Source of the DNA: Cacajao melanocephalus
Taxonomy: Eukaryota; Chordata; Mammalia; Primates; Pitheciidae
Length of the DNA stretch: 64,000 bases
Reading direction: 5' to 3'
Assembly (NCBI GenBank): GCA_963573385.1
Contig: CAUYLG010026704.1
Coordinates: 1 to 64,000, forward strand
This document shows positions 53,245 through 64,000 of the stretch, one piece after another (positions within the stretch are counted from its first letter, which is position 1; the number at the start of each line of letters is the position of its first letter). The notes under the pieces are model-generated. The model saw only the letters and a program-made list of their open reading frames with translations, was not told where the DNA came from and did no database searches. Position numbers and translations under genes: made by a program.

Positions 53245-56215
53245 AAGTACTTCTGTAGCAAAACTTTGAAGCACTTAATTTGGGGCCGCTTTGTCAGCTG
53301 GTAAGTATCAATGAAAGCTTAAGTGACTGTGAAAGAAATTATCTTAAATTTAAAAGTCAAATATAAAAGTCAATTACTTTCCTATTTTGTTCAGTGGTTT
53401 TTATGGAAAATATAGGCTTGCCTATCCTCAACTACTAAGTTGTCATACAACAATATATCTGAATAAATGAGATTTTCTGGTAACACATTGTATATTTTGA
53501 ATGAAATTCAGTTACTTGAGTTTCGAAAATTGTTTAAATGGGCTAGAAAGACATAAAACGGTGAGCTGCCTCACTTTTATAGCAGCTACGTGAGACTATG
53601 ATTATAAAAACGCACCATGTAAAAGTATCAGTCTGCCACATATTTTCCTGACAGAACTTGTGGAACATTCTTCATTTCCAAGACCATTACCAGAAAATAA
53701 AAGCCTGAGATTGAACACTGTCAACCCAGTCATCTGGTTAGACCTATACCTTGGCCTAACAGTTTACAGAAAATTATCACCAGGAAAACTCAATCATCTC
53801 TGAATAAGTGACGTTATTTACCCTAAATTTATTAAACTAATCTAACCATATATGGTGTGAACACTGTCTACCTCTGTTTGCAATTGATAAAAAGACGATA
53901 GTTTTGTATATACGTGAAAAATAGTCACTCTGAGTTCACCGACCCTTGGGTTTTGCTATGTAATTTGGCTTCTATAATACTATATATCTAGGTATCAATT
54001 TTTTCTGTTTAACAAAATGACATAAAATAAAAGTTGTTAAAATCAAATTAAATGCCTTTGAGTTTTGCCATTTAGTTTCCAACTAAAGCATATACGAATC
54101 CTTTCACTTCATGTACTTCTACTTTTTAGCTACTTCTGCTTCAACTCACACTCTTTTCTTCCTTAGGAAAAACATTGTCTCTTGAAAAAATGAACTTAGA
54201 TTCTGAGTGGGGGCAGTAGAAGCCAGTCTTGTAGTAGAAGGTTTCTGACACGGTATGAATGCTTTGAGTGCTTTGCACACCCAGAGGGGTCAAAAATACT
54301 GAGAAGTTTGTTGAGAAGAAACACAAGCACAGATGTCACAGGAAGAAGGTCTGACTTCATCTTGTAGGCAATTGGAAGACAGAAATATAGAAATAAATTT
54401 GCTTTAACTTTAAAATTATTTGCTAAAATATCTGTTATTTAAATGTATGCATCATGATTTTATGTTTGCTATATGAGTTTGAGTCCTGTAAAGACAAAAA
54501 ACTAGTATTTTAATTTATTTCAGTGTATTCCTTTTTATTTTTTTGAAAAACAAAACAAAACAAAACAAAAGAGTAAATCTTACTCCTGCAGTAAAAAACT
54601 TATGAGTAAGCATTTTTCCAAAGCATCATGGTTTTTTAGGGTGTGTCATAATGTAAAGGAAGTTACCTTGTATCTAAGTAACATTCTCAAAGTCTGGGCT
54701 TCCTAAAACGTGGATGCACAGACACGTACTATAGAATGAAGCTTAATGAGTAAAAACAATAGTACAATCTATTTTGCTTCAGTGTTTTGTTTTGCCAGGT
54801 GCTGTGGTAGGTAAATGAACATACCTTTCCTTGATTGTGTCTGCACAGCACATGATACAATGACTGTTTCTTACCAGACTTATTTCATTTCAAAATGAGA
54901 TAATAGATTATTGAATCAAAGCCAGAAAATCAATCAGGCTAATCTCAGTACCAGACCCCAAAGAATTACATGTCTCTATTGTATAGGAGCTCTTATTTGG
55001 CTGATGAATCTATTTTAATCTTTTTCATACTTTATTTGTATTATACTCTTGATTATGGCTATCTTGACAGTAATAAATGACTTCATTAAACAAGTAGCTA
55101 ATTAAATAAGTACCTAGATACCAATAAACAGCTGAACATAGAAACCAAAGTTGTTTAGCAGAACTTAAATGAAGCCACAATTGAGCGTCACTGTTTCCAG
55201 CTACTTGCCAAATATTAATGACCTTTTTTATATAAACAACTGAGATTACACTACAGCCATATTAAGATTGAGGAAAAAATTAACAGAAGTGTTAAATCGT
55301 TCAGTTGTTGGCACAGCTATCAGAGGTGACTGGTGTTTGTACAGAATCTCTATCCTGAAACCATCTTCTAGCTCTTCTTTAACTTGAAGGGTATTGTTTT
55401 TTGAAATTAACCCGTACATTTTCAATTGCATTCACTGGTCTTGGGTTACTAACATGTTATTTACTATGTTCTTAAGGAAAAGGATTCACTGATAAGTTAA
55501 TTTCTTCCTGCAACTGTGATTATTTTTCCCTCATAGGTACCTCCTTACCATATAATTTATGTCTCTAACTGCAGCATCAAGGCTAAATTGTTAGCTTGGT
55601 TTCTGCCTCGGGTAGGAGACACATTTATTAAATCATTTATTTAATCATTCACGTAATAATTCAATCTATGTATATATGTAAGTGATAGTGGAGTCTTTAT
55701 TTCTCATTTTCTCCATTTTTTTGAAGAAACAAGGAAATAGTATATCTTTTTCTCTATTTTTTACAAAGAGATCTGGGGTTACAGATTAATAATTTCACAT
55801 CTTCAAATTTCACATTTTTCGGAGCTACTAAATAGTGAAATTGCAACATAAATGCAAGAGTAGATATAAATATTTAAACTCAGATCTTATTTCTAACCCC
55901 AATTTAATAGGGAGTGGTTGTCAGTTTTTTGTTTTAGTAAAAGCAGCTTCTGAGACACACTTTGTGAAGAGTTAATACTCAAAGGGTATGCCGGTGATAA
56001 AGTTACTTCTAATGGGGAAGTAATAAGAAAGCAGATAATAAAAGGATTTTCATGCTGTTCTCTTACAGTTGAATTTTATGTTGAAAATTAGTGCAGGGAT
56101 TGGGAGAAGTAGAGTTTAAAAGATTTTCAATAATGGCATAATCAAGTTTGAATTTTATAGTAATTTGAAAGCTGTTAAATGAATATGAGTTGGTTAATTA
56201 TGAGAGTGATTGATC
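53245..56215. other. Longest repeat-poor interval (about 3 kb)
   Basis: Apart from a (CAAAA)n run I recognise no interspersed repeat here. In this repeat-dense window that is notable. There is a 61-codon minus-strand frame at 55246-55431 followed by an AATAAA on the same strand (see findings), with no certain gene. Confidence 0.45.
54548..54571. repeat. (CAAAA)n short repeat
   Basis: Four CAAAA units in single-copy DNA. Confidence 0.9.
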
Positions 56216-56219
56216 AATT

Positions 56220-56699
56220 TGCCACCTACTGACTCCCATACTCCACCTGTAGCATGAGGATTAGCTACATTCTTGCTATAGTCTCCTATCAAGGGTCCTA
56301 CTGTCCCAGCATCACTTCATACATTTCTGAGTAATTACTTTAAGTACCTGCACCCTAATGATTCTTTGATTTCATCAAGATCAATGATCTATTGATTCTA
56401 CCAGCTTTTCATCACCTTCTCCACTCCGATGTTCTCACTTCTCTTCTTGCCTATCTTATATTATATGACATAGCCACCCCATCCTTCCCCTTCTATCGGA
56501 AATAATCCCAAACCTGCTTAATGCCACTTCTCTGCTACACTTGCATTAAGGCTGTTAAAAAACATGCCACATTTTTCACTTGCCTTACTCTATACTGATG
56601 ATTCTTTAGTGCTAGCTAGCAATTCTACTTGTTTCCTTTCTATTGTACCATAAAAATAAGAGCAGTCAGAAAAGAACATCCATGGTTCCACCCACTTCT
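56220..56699. other. Unassigned, possibly L2-derived
   Basis: A pyrimidine-rich stretch upstream of a clear L2 piece. It may be a further decayed part of the same element but I cannot align it by eye. Confidence 0.3.
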
Positions 56700-57211
56700 G
56701 CTAACATGCTTGTGTCTTCAGCCATCTGTCTTCACTCTAGTTTTGATGGATGAGTTCTCTGTTGTTTTCCAAGGCTGAGCCTTTTCCTCGTGAACTGTAT
56801 TACATCACTGCTGATAATCAAAGTCATTGCTGAGAAATTGCCCCCCCACCCTCTCCACCTAATTAAGTTTTCTCTCTGCAAAAGAATTTTCAATCCATAA
56901 ACATACTGCAGTGTCCCCCACAGCAAAAATAAAAAACAACTTCATTGATCTGGCATTCAACTCTAGGTATATTTTCATGTCGTTTCCCTTTTCTGAAAAA
57001 ATTTTCCCTCAAAAGTTGTCTGCATATGCTGTATCCTTTTTCTTTCCTTCCATACTTTCTTGAATACACTCCAATAAAATTTTAGCACCCACTAGGCCAT
57101 TAAAACAGCTCCTGTCAGTGACTTCTAAATTATGAGACCCAACGGTCATTTCCTGACCTTTATCTACTCAAACAGGTGCCTAATCTGGAACAGTTGATCA
57201 CAACTTTCTTT
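56700..57211 (+). mobile_element. L2 LINE, ORF2 upstream part
   Basis: 'aatccataaacatactgcagtg', 'cctcaaaagttgtctgcatatg', 'cttgaatacactccaataaa' and 'taaaacagctcctgtcagtg' follow the L2 segment just before the RT block. It is interrupted at 57212 by an L1PA insertion. Confidence 0.65.
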
Positions 57212-57720
57212 TGGAAACCCCTTTTTTTAAAAATTATGTTTTAAGTTCTGGAGTACATGTGCAGATTGTGCAGGATTGTTACATAGGTATACACATGCCA
57301 TGGTGGTTTGCTGCATCCATTCCCCCATCACCTACATTAGGTATTTCTCCTAATGATATCCCTCCCCACTCCTCCCACACCTTGCATCCTTCCCCTAGCC
57401 CTCCACCCTCCATTAGGCCCTGGTGTGTGACATTCCCCTCCCTGTTCCCATGTGTTCTCATTGTTCAACACCTACTTATGAGTGAGAACATGCAGTGTTT
57501 GGTTTTCTGTTCTTGCGTCAGTTTGCTGAGAATGATGGTTTCCAGATTCATCCATGCCCCTGCAAAGGACATGAACTCATCCTTTTTTATGGCTGTGTAG
57601 TATTCCATTGTGTATATGTGCCATATTTTCTTTATCCGGTCTATCTTTGATGGGCATTTGGGTTGGTTCCAAGTCTTTGCTATTGTAAACAGTGCCGCCA
57701 TGAACCCGTATGGAAACCCT
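57212..57720 (-). mobile_element. 5'-truncated L1PA-type tail
   Basis: The reverse of the primate L1 3' UTR and ORF2 end: 'gtacatgtgcagattgtgc', the C-rich tract at 57360-57420, 'gtgagaacatgcagtgtttgg', ending near 'agtgccgccatgaac'. TGGAAACCC occurs at both edges (57212-57220 and 57711-57719) as the TSD. Confidence 0.92.
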
Positions 57721-58075
57721 TTTATTAACGGAGAGGTTGAGTAAGAATTGGCTAAGAAATGGAGGATTAGGGAAGTGAGGAAATAGTTTTGTTTTAAAAT
57801 TTTTCACTAGGTAAAAATCTCAGTTACATAATATTTTATTATTTCTTAGGGCCACCTAGAGACGACAATATACATTCCCAACTAATCAAAGTGAAATTTC
57901 ACTTATATTTTTACCACTTTTGTGCACAAGGTAGGACTTTTAGTGTCTTTGATTTCATGTACTGCTTCCAAATTGTACACATTTAAAAGAGTGTTTTAAT
58001 GATACATGAATAAAACTCTACAACATAGTACAGTTAATATTGCTTTTTACCACATAATTATTCTTTGAATTGTTC
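57721..58075. other. AT-rich interval, no assignment
   Basis: No repeat or gene recognised. Confidence 0.3.
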
Positions 58076-58079
58076 TGTA

Positions 58080-59480
58080 TTCCTTCTTATATTTTCTTTT
58101 TCTCTTGATTAATTCATGTTAATATTTCTTTAGTGTACTTCCTTGACTAGTGATAAATTCTCTGTGTTTACTTTCATTCCTATTCTTGAAGGATTTCTTC
58201 ACTGAAAAATTATGGGTTGTCAGTCATTTCGTTTCAGCATTACTTCTTTCTCTGGCTCTTGTCTCTTAAGAAGTCAGCTCTCAGTTTAACTTTTGCTTGT
58301 TTGAAGGTAAATTGCCTTTTTTTCTCATGCTGCCTTGAATATTTTATCCTGTTTCAAATGGATAAAATAAAAAAGGCAATTTTTCTTCTTATGCTGATTT
58401 TAATATTTTAAAAGCAGCTATTAATAGGTTATTGTATTTTAGCAAATACAATAAAACAGGATTATTTTATTTTCTTTTTTTAAAATTGTGTAATTTTCCT
58501 ATACATACATTAAAATAAAACTTGTATATGTGTATCCTGCTTGAATCTATTTTATGTCTTTCATTAATTTTGGAATTTTTAGCCATTTTATTTTCAAAAT
58601 TTCTTCTGCTTTATTCTCTCTCTCTTTTCTGACTGTAATTGCCATATCTATTCATTAGACCTATTCACTGTATTTTCTATGTCTGCTACCTTCTCTGCCA
58701 TATTATCAACCTTCTGTGTCTTTGTGTTTCCTTCCAGATAGTTGCTTCAGAACTATCATTTGATTCACTAATCCTAGCTCTGACTAATCTGCTATTACCT
58801 CATCTATTAGTTTCTTAGTTTTGCTATTATTATTTCTTTTTCGCTCTGCCTTCTCATCTTTATATGTTGCCATTATCTGTCCATTCTCTCATTCCTATAT
58901 TTTGTTTACTGGAACATAAGAAGCATAATTATTTTAAATTCAGTATCACAACCACCATGGTCCTATTTCTACCATGATTTAATTCTGCTCTTTATAAAAT
59001 GTTATACTCTCAGGAACTAGGTTATTTTTTATTATGTGACAAATATTGTGTTTTAAAAATATAGCAATAAATTGAAAGTAGTCTTAGAAATTGAGAAGAT
59101 TCCTTGTGGGGGTTCATAGTAACTTTTAGAATATAGCTCATTGGATGCCAATCTAAACACAGAGAATCTCTCTGCATCCTCATTCCCATATGTATAGCTC
59201 TGAACTCCAACTTGTGTCTTACAAGGCATGTAAATTTCCAATAATTCTATTCTATTCAGTGTTTTAACCTCTCAGACACCTTCTCCAGAATCTGCACATA
59301 TCCCTAGGATAAAAGAAATCTCAGCTGCTGGGCTCATTATTTGGGGTTTTTGTATCTTCCCAGATTATGGCTTGGTAATTTAAAAAAACAGATTCAAACA
59401 TTCAGAATGAAAGAGAAGAATACAATGGGACTCCAAGTATCTATTCAGATTAAACAATTATCCTTTTCATTTTAGCTCTT
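58080..59480 (-). mobile_element. Old L1M, ORF1/5' part
   Basis: 'ttcattcctattcttgaagg', 'cttaagaagtcagctctcag', 'aaggtaaattgcctttttt' and 'ttgattcactaatcctagctc' resemble the pre-ORF2 region of old minus-strand L1s. Decay increases after 58900. It contains the hairpin at 58309-58382. Confidence 0.6.
58309..58382. repeat. Bulged inverted repeat with 23-bp arms
   Basis: The right arm 58360-58382 is complementary to two left pieces, 58309-58322 (14 bp) and 58341-58349 (9 bp). An 18-base bulge separates them and the terminal loop is 10 bases. All 23 pairs are perfect. Confidence 0.85.
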
Positions 59481-59489
59481 TGATGCCTT

Positions 59490-60246
59490 CAAGAAGATAC
59501 CGTCTCACACCAGTTAGAATGGCGATCATTAAAAAATCTGGAGACACCAGATGCTAGAGAGGATGTGGAGAAATAGGAAAACTTTTACACTGTTGGTGGG
59601 AGTGTAAATTAGTTCAATCATTGTGGAAGACAGTGTGGCGATTCCTCAAGGACCTAGAAATAGAAATTCCATTTGACCCAACAATCCCATTACTGGATAT
59701 ATACCCAAAGGATTATAAATTGCTGTATTATAAAGACACATGCACACGTATGTTCTATGTGGTGCTGTTCACGATAGCAAAGACCTGGAACCAACCCAAA
59801 TGCCCATCAATGATAGACTGAACAAGGAAAATATTGGCACATATACACCATAGAATATTATGCAGCCATAAAAACGATGAGTTCCTGCCCTTTGTAGGAC
59901 ATGGATGAATCTGGAAACCATCATTCTCAGCAAACTGACACAAGAACAGAAAACCAAACACCGTATGTTCTCACTCATAGGTGGGTGATGAACAATGAGA
60001 ACACTTGGGCACAGGGAAGGGAACAACACTCACTGGGCTAGGTTGGGGGGTGGAGGGGAGGGCAGGGGAGAGAAAGTGGGTGGGCGGGGAGGATGGGGAG
60101 GGAGAACACCAGGAGAAATGCCTGATGTAGGCAATGGTGGGGGATGGAGACAGCAAACCACTATGGCATGTATGTACCTATAACAATCCTGCAGGATGCA
60201 GGATGTGCACATGTACACCAGAGCCCAAAATACAATTAAAAAAAAA
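59490..60246 (+). mobile_element. 5'-truncated L1PA-type element
   Basis: ORF2 C-terminal text from 'accgtctcacaccagttag' onward, then the 3' UTR with a strong G-rich tract (60041-60105) and an A9 tail. The coding remnant is broken by stops and frameshifts (one open stretch, 59621-59821). It inserted into the edge of an MaLR LTR remnant. Confidence 0.92.
60041..60105 (+). other. G-quadruplex-prone tract of the L1 3' UTR
   Basis: At least eight runs of three or more G within 65 bases, in the polypurine part of the L1 3' UTR where such tracts are characteristic. The 49696-49720 tract of the other L1P is the shorter counterpart. Confidence 0.75.
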
Positions 60247-60550
60247 TTTCACCTCTTGGCCAGGCACAGTGGTTTACACCTGTAATCCCAGTACTTTGGG
60301 AGGCCAAGGCGAGTGGATCATGAGGAGATTGAGACCATCCTGGCCAACATGGTGAAACTCTGTCTCTACTAAAAATACAAAAAAATTAGCTGGGTGTGGT
60401 GGCACATGCCTGTAATCCCAGCTACTTGGGAGGCTGAGGAGAATTGCTTGAACCCAGGAGGTGGAGATTGCAGTGAACTGAGATCACACCACTGCACTAT
60501 AGCCTGGGCGACAGTGCTAGACTCCGTCTCAAAAAAAAGTTTCACCTCTT
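60247..60550 (+). mobile_element. AluS-type element with 11-bp TSD
   Basis: Plus-strand Alu body at 60258-60539. TTTCACCTCTT is perfect at 60247-60257 and 60540-60550. It landed immediately after the L1 tail. Confidence 0.96.
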
Positions 60551-60613
60551 AACACTGCCACATTGGGGATTAAGTTTCCAACACGTGAACTTCAGGATAC
60601 ACGTTCAAACTAT
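60551..60613 (-). mobile_element. MaLR LTR remnant
   Basis: 'ccacattggggattaagtttc', 'caacacgtgaacttcagg' and 'cgttcaaactatagc' are the reverse of the first ~60 bases of an MST/MLT1-type LTR. The rest of the LTR is absent, cut off at the L1/Alu insertion. Confidence 0.65.
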
Positions 60614-60712
60614 AGCCGGGGGTCTACCTGGATGGTAAGAGTCTTAAAGGAGCAGAAGGAGCAGAATCAGGGGCTCATGGTGTGCTAGTGTTTAATCACA
60701 GAAAAACCCTAA

Positions 60713-61813
<1,101 letters not shown>

Positions 61814-62130
61814 TATTGTCACTTTTTTTTTTTTTTTGAGATAGAGTTTCACTCTTGTTGCCAAGGCTGGAGTGCAGTGGCGTGATCTTGGCTCACCGCA
61901 ACCTAGGTTTCCCAGGTTCAAGAGATTTTCCTGCCTCAGCCTCATAAATAGCTGGGATTACAGGCATGCGCCACCACGCCCAGCTGATTTTTGTATTTTT
62001 AGTAGAGACCAGGTTTCTCCGTGGTGGTCAGGCTGGTCTTGAACTCCCAACCTCAGGTGATCCGCCCACCTTGGTCTCCCTAGGTGCTGGGACTACAGGC
62101 ATGAGCCCCAGTGCCCAGCCTATTGTCACT
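61814..62130 (-). mobile_element. AluS-type element with 10-bp TSD
   Basis: Minus-strand Alu body at 61824-62120. TATTGTCACT is perfect at 61814-61823 and 62121-62130. Confidence 0.97.
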
Positions 62131-62239
62131 GTTGTTATCATTCTCACTTTTGATCACTAAGTGTGTGACAGGCATGATGTTGGCAAGTGACCCAAATGGC
62201 CTCAGGAACCATCCCTGGCTCTGAAAGGGAGAGTCTCTA

Positions 62240-62650
62240 ACCCGCCTCTGCCTGAACCCTCTCTGGACCTCAGTTTCCCTAGCTGTCTGTCCAGTGAGTC
62301 CATTGCCTCTGGGGCTCCTTCTAGTTTTTGTTTTGAGACAGGGTCTTGCTCTGTCACCCAGGCTGGAGTGCAGTGGTGTGATCACCATCACTGCAGCTCA
62401 AACTCCAGGGCTCAAGCGACCCTCCCATCTCAGCCTCCTGAGTAGCTGAGACTACAGGCATGTACCACCATGCCTGGCTAATTTATTTTTATTTTTGTAG
62501 AGACAGGATCTTCCTACGTTGCCCAGGCTTGTCTCAAACACCTGACCTCAAGTGATCCTCCCGCCTCAGCCTCCCAAAGTGCTGGGATTACAGGCATGAG
62601 ACACCATGCCCAGTCTCCTTCCAGTTCTGACCTTCTGATCCACTTCAGTG
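62240..62650 (+). mobile_element. MIR-like SINE split by an Alu
   Basis: 'ctctctggacctcagtttccc' before and 'ccagttctgaccttctgatcc' after the Alu follow a MIR/MIR3-type ending when joined. Diverged. Confidence 0.5.
62315..62626 (-). mobile_element. AluJ-type element with TSD
   Basis: Minus-strand Alu body at 62327-62614 ('gtgatcaccatcactgcagc', 'ttgcccaggcttgtctcaaac'). CTCCTTCTAGTT and CTCCTTCCAGTT flank it (11/12). Confidence 0.95.
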
Positions 62651-64000
62651 TCCTTTCTGCTGGCTTGTCACGTTAGCTGTGAGCTGCCCGTGTCACACGC
62701 GATGGAGCTGGCTACTGTGCAGGATACTTTACGTGCATCGCTTCACATCTTCTCAGGCTCTTTTAGTGCAGCCACCACCCTGGGTCTATTCTACACAAGT
62801 TTCAACCAGCTCCGTCCAAGGGTAAGCTGACAGCTCCTCCCTCCCCCAGTCTCCACCTCTATCTTCCCGCCCTGGGAACCACTCCACATTCACCCAGAAT
62901 TCTTGCCTGTGGGACAGGTTTGACCAATGGGAGATTGAAGCTGATGAGTAAATAAAATATCCCCCGCTTTGTCCCCTGAGGGACAGTTCTGAGGTGCTGG
63001 ACACAGGCCCTTCAGCGCTGGTGGCACCTCAGCAATGCATCCTTGGTCTGGATTTTTCTTCTTCCTTTGCTTCGCCCCTGCCCCTCATTCCTGCTCCCTG
63101 GGATCGAATTCCTAACAAGCTCCCTACTGGGGTCTTTGTCTCCGGCTCTGCTTTAGGGGGAATCCAGGCTGAGACAGTTTCTAAGCGCCCATGATTGCAA
63201 ATAATCTACTTTTTTGATAAATTGGGCCTTTTTTATTTTTTTGAGCGTGCAAGTAAAGCTCTCACTTCCTTGCCTTCCGAGATGACTTCTTGAGGGGTAA
63301 GAAGGGGTGTGGAATGGGGACACACTCCAAACAGCCTTTTTCAGTCCTGGGGAGAAGGCCAGGAACCAGGGGACCTATTGGAGGCTGGGAGGTCAGTGAG
63401 GGGCCTGTGCTGGGTGGGCTGGGGTGTCTGTGAGAACTCATCACATTGGTGTAGGGTGTAGCTGCTCTTGGGGGTGTCTTGTGTCTGCAGAACTGAGTTA
63501 TTCTCTGAACAAAGCTCTAGATGTAAAGAAACTGACCCAGATTCTCCATGGACGTCAATTCCAGGCTCCTGCTGAATCAGTGGGGAACAGGGAACCAAGT
63601 ACTAGAGGCCCCTGGACCACAGAATATTCGCCCTGGGCACTCAGTTGGGAGGGCAGGGATCCTGTGGAACTGAGGTCCTAGAGGAGAGGCAGTGTTTAGG
63701 GGGATGAGGAGGTCATATTCCACAGAATGGCTAAAAAATAACAGCATCCTTGGCCTGCAGAGATGTGGGAGGCGGAGGCAGAGGTGGGTGCTGGGCCTGC
63801 TGGGCGGACCTCAGCAGGGCTATGCTGGCTCAGGGGAGCGCATATGGCCTCTGACCTCGAGCAGGGCCAGTCCCTAGGGAAAGGCCACAGAGAAGCATCT
63901 GGACCCATAGGGAGAAGGGTCTTTCTCACAGGCAGAACCATCTCACAGGGTAGGGGCTGCCTTGGAGGTATGAGCCTCCAGTCCCAGGGGATGTACAAGT
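62651..64000. other. GC-richer single-copy interval to the window end
   Basis: No interspersed repeat or RNA gene recognised. Frames of 60-100 codons overlap on both strands and show no known domain. The composition is the most gene-like of the right half, so flanking-sequence annotation could place exons here, but I cannot support one. Confidence 0.4.

Noticed and set aside
57211..57600. 129-codon plus-strand frame
   Set aside because: It lies antisense across an L1PA 3' UTR and ORF2 end, where such frames recur by sequence bias.

Overview
The window looks like ordinary primate, most likely human, nuclear DNA with no complete gene. It has about two dozen Alu copies, including AluY-like ones (about 29489 and 36246), primate L1 (L1P/L1PA) tails, and older L1M, L2, MIR, MER5A-like and MaLR LTR (MST, MLT1) fossils. 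CpG is depleted and microsatellites are typical of primates. I recognise no protein-coding exon, tRNA, rRNA, snRNA or CRISPR. The long open frames fall mostly inside Alu or L1 copies. All repeat families were named by eye from remembered consensus phrases, so subfamily names are approximate and the edges of old copies are good to tens of bases.

Layout. 1-5650: a decayed L1M, a second L1 piece, two Alus in opposite orientation, L2 tails and an MSTA-type solo LTR. 5650-20400: the most gene-like part, mostly single-copy, with MIR, L2, MaLR LTRs and a few Alus; it holds a 121-bp direct duplication (6755-6875 and 10306-10426), a good CTCF-motif match (7967-7980) and a TAAT cluster (9694-9740). 20413-44630: AT-rich, built mainly from minus-strand L1M copies into which Alus, an MST LTR, an MLT1-like LTR and one extremely short Alu were later inserted. 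44630-50000: an LTR-like element, an L1P tail, a twin-primed (5'-inverted) old L1, and a plus-strand L1P in which the end of ORF1 is joined directly to the last part of ORF2. 50000-57200: mostly single-copy AT-rich DNA with L2 and MIR. 57200-60620: L1M with L1PA insertions on both strands. 60620-64000: GC-richer single-copy DNA with three Alus.

No pathway or operon can be described. The history is one of nested insertion: old L2 and L1M first, then MaLR LTRs, L1P and Alus, many with target-site duplications (TSDs) that can still be read. The most unusual items are the 121-bp duplication, the L1P ORF1-ORF2 junction, the twin-primed L1, the 16-nt Alu insertion near 31060, a 27-nt A-rich insertion with 14-bp flanking repeats near 33126, and a bulged hairpin near 58309. 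I did not find a convincing previously undescribed system.
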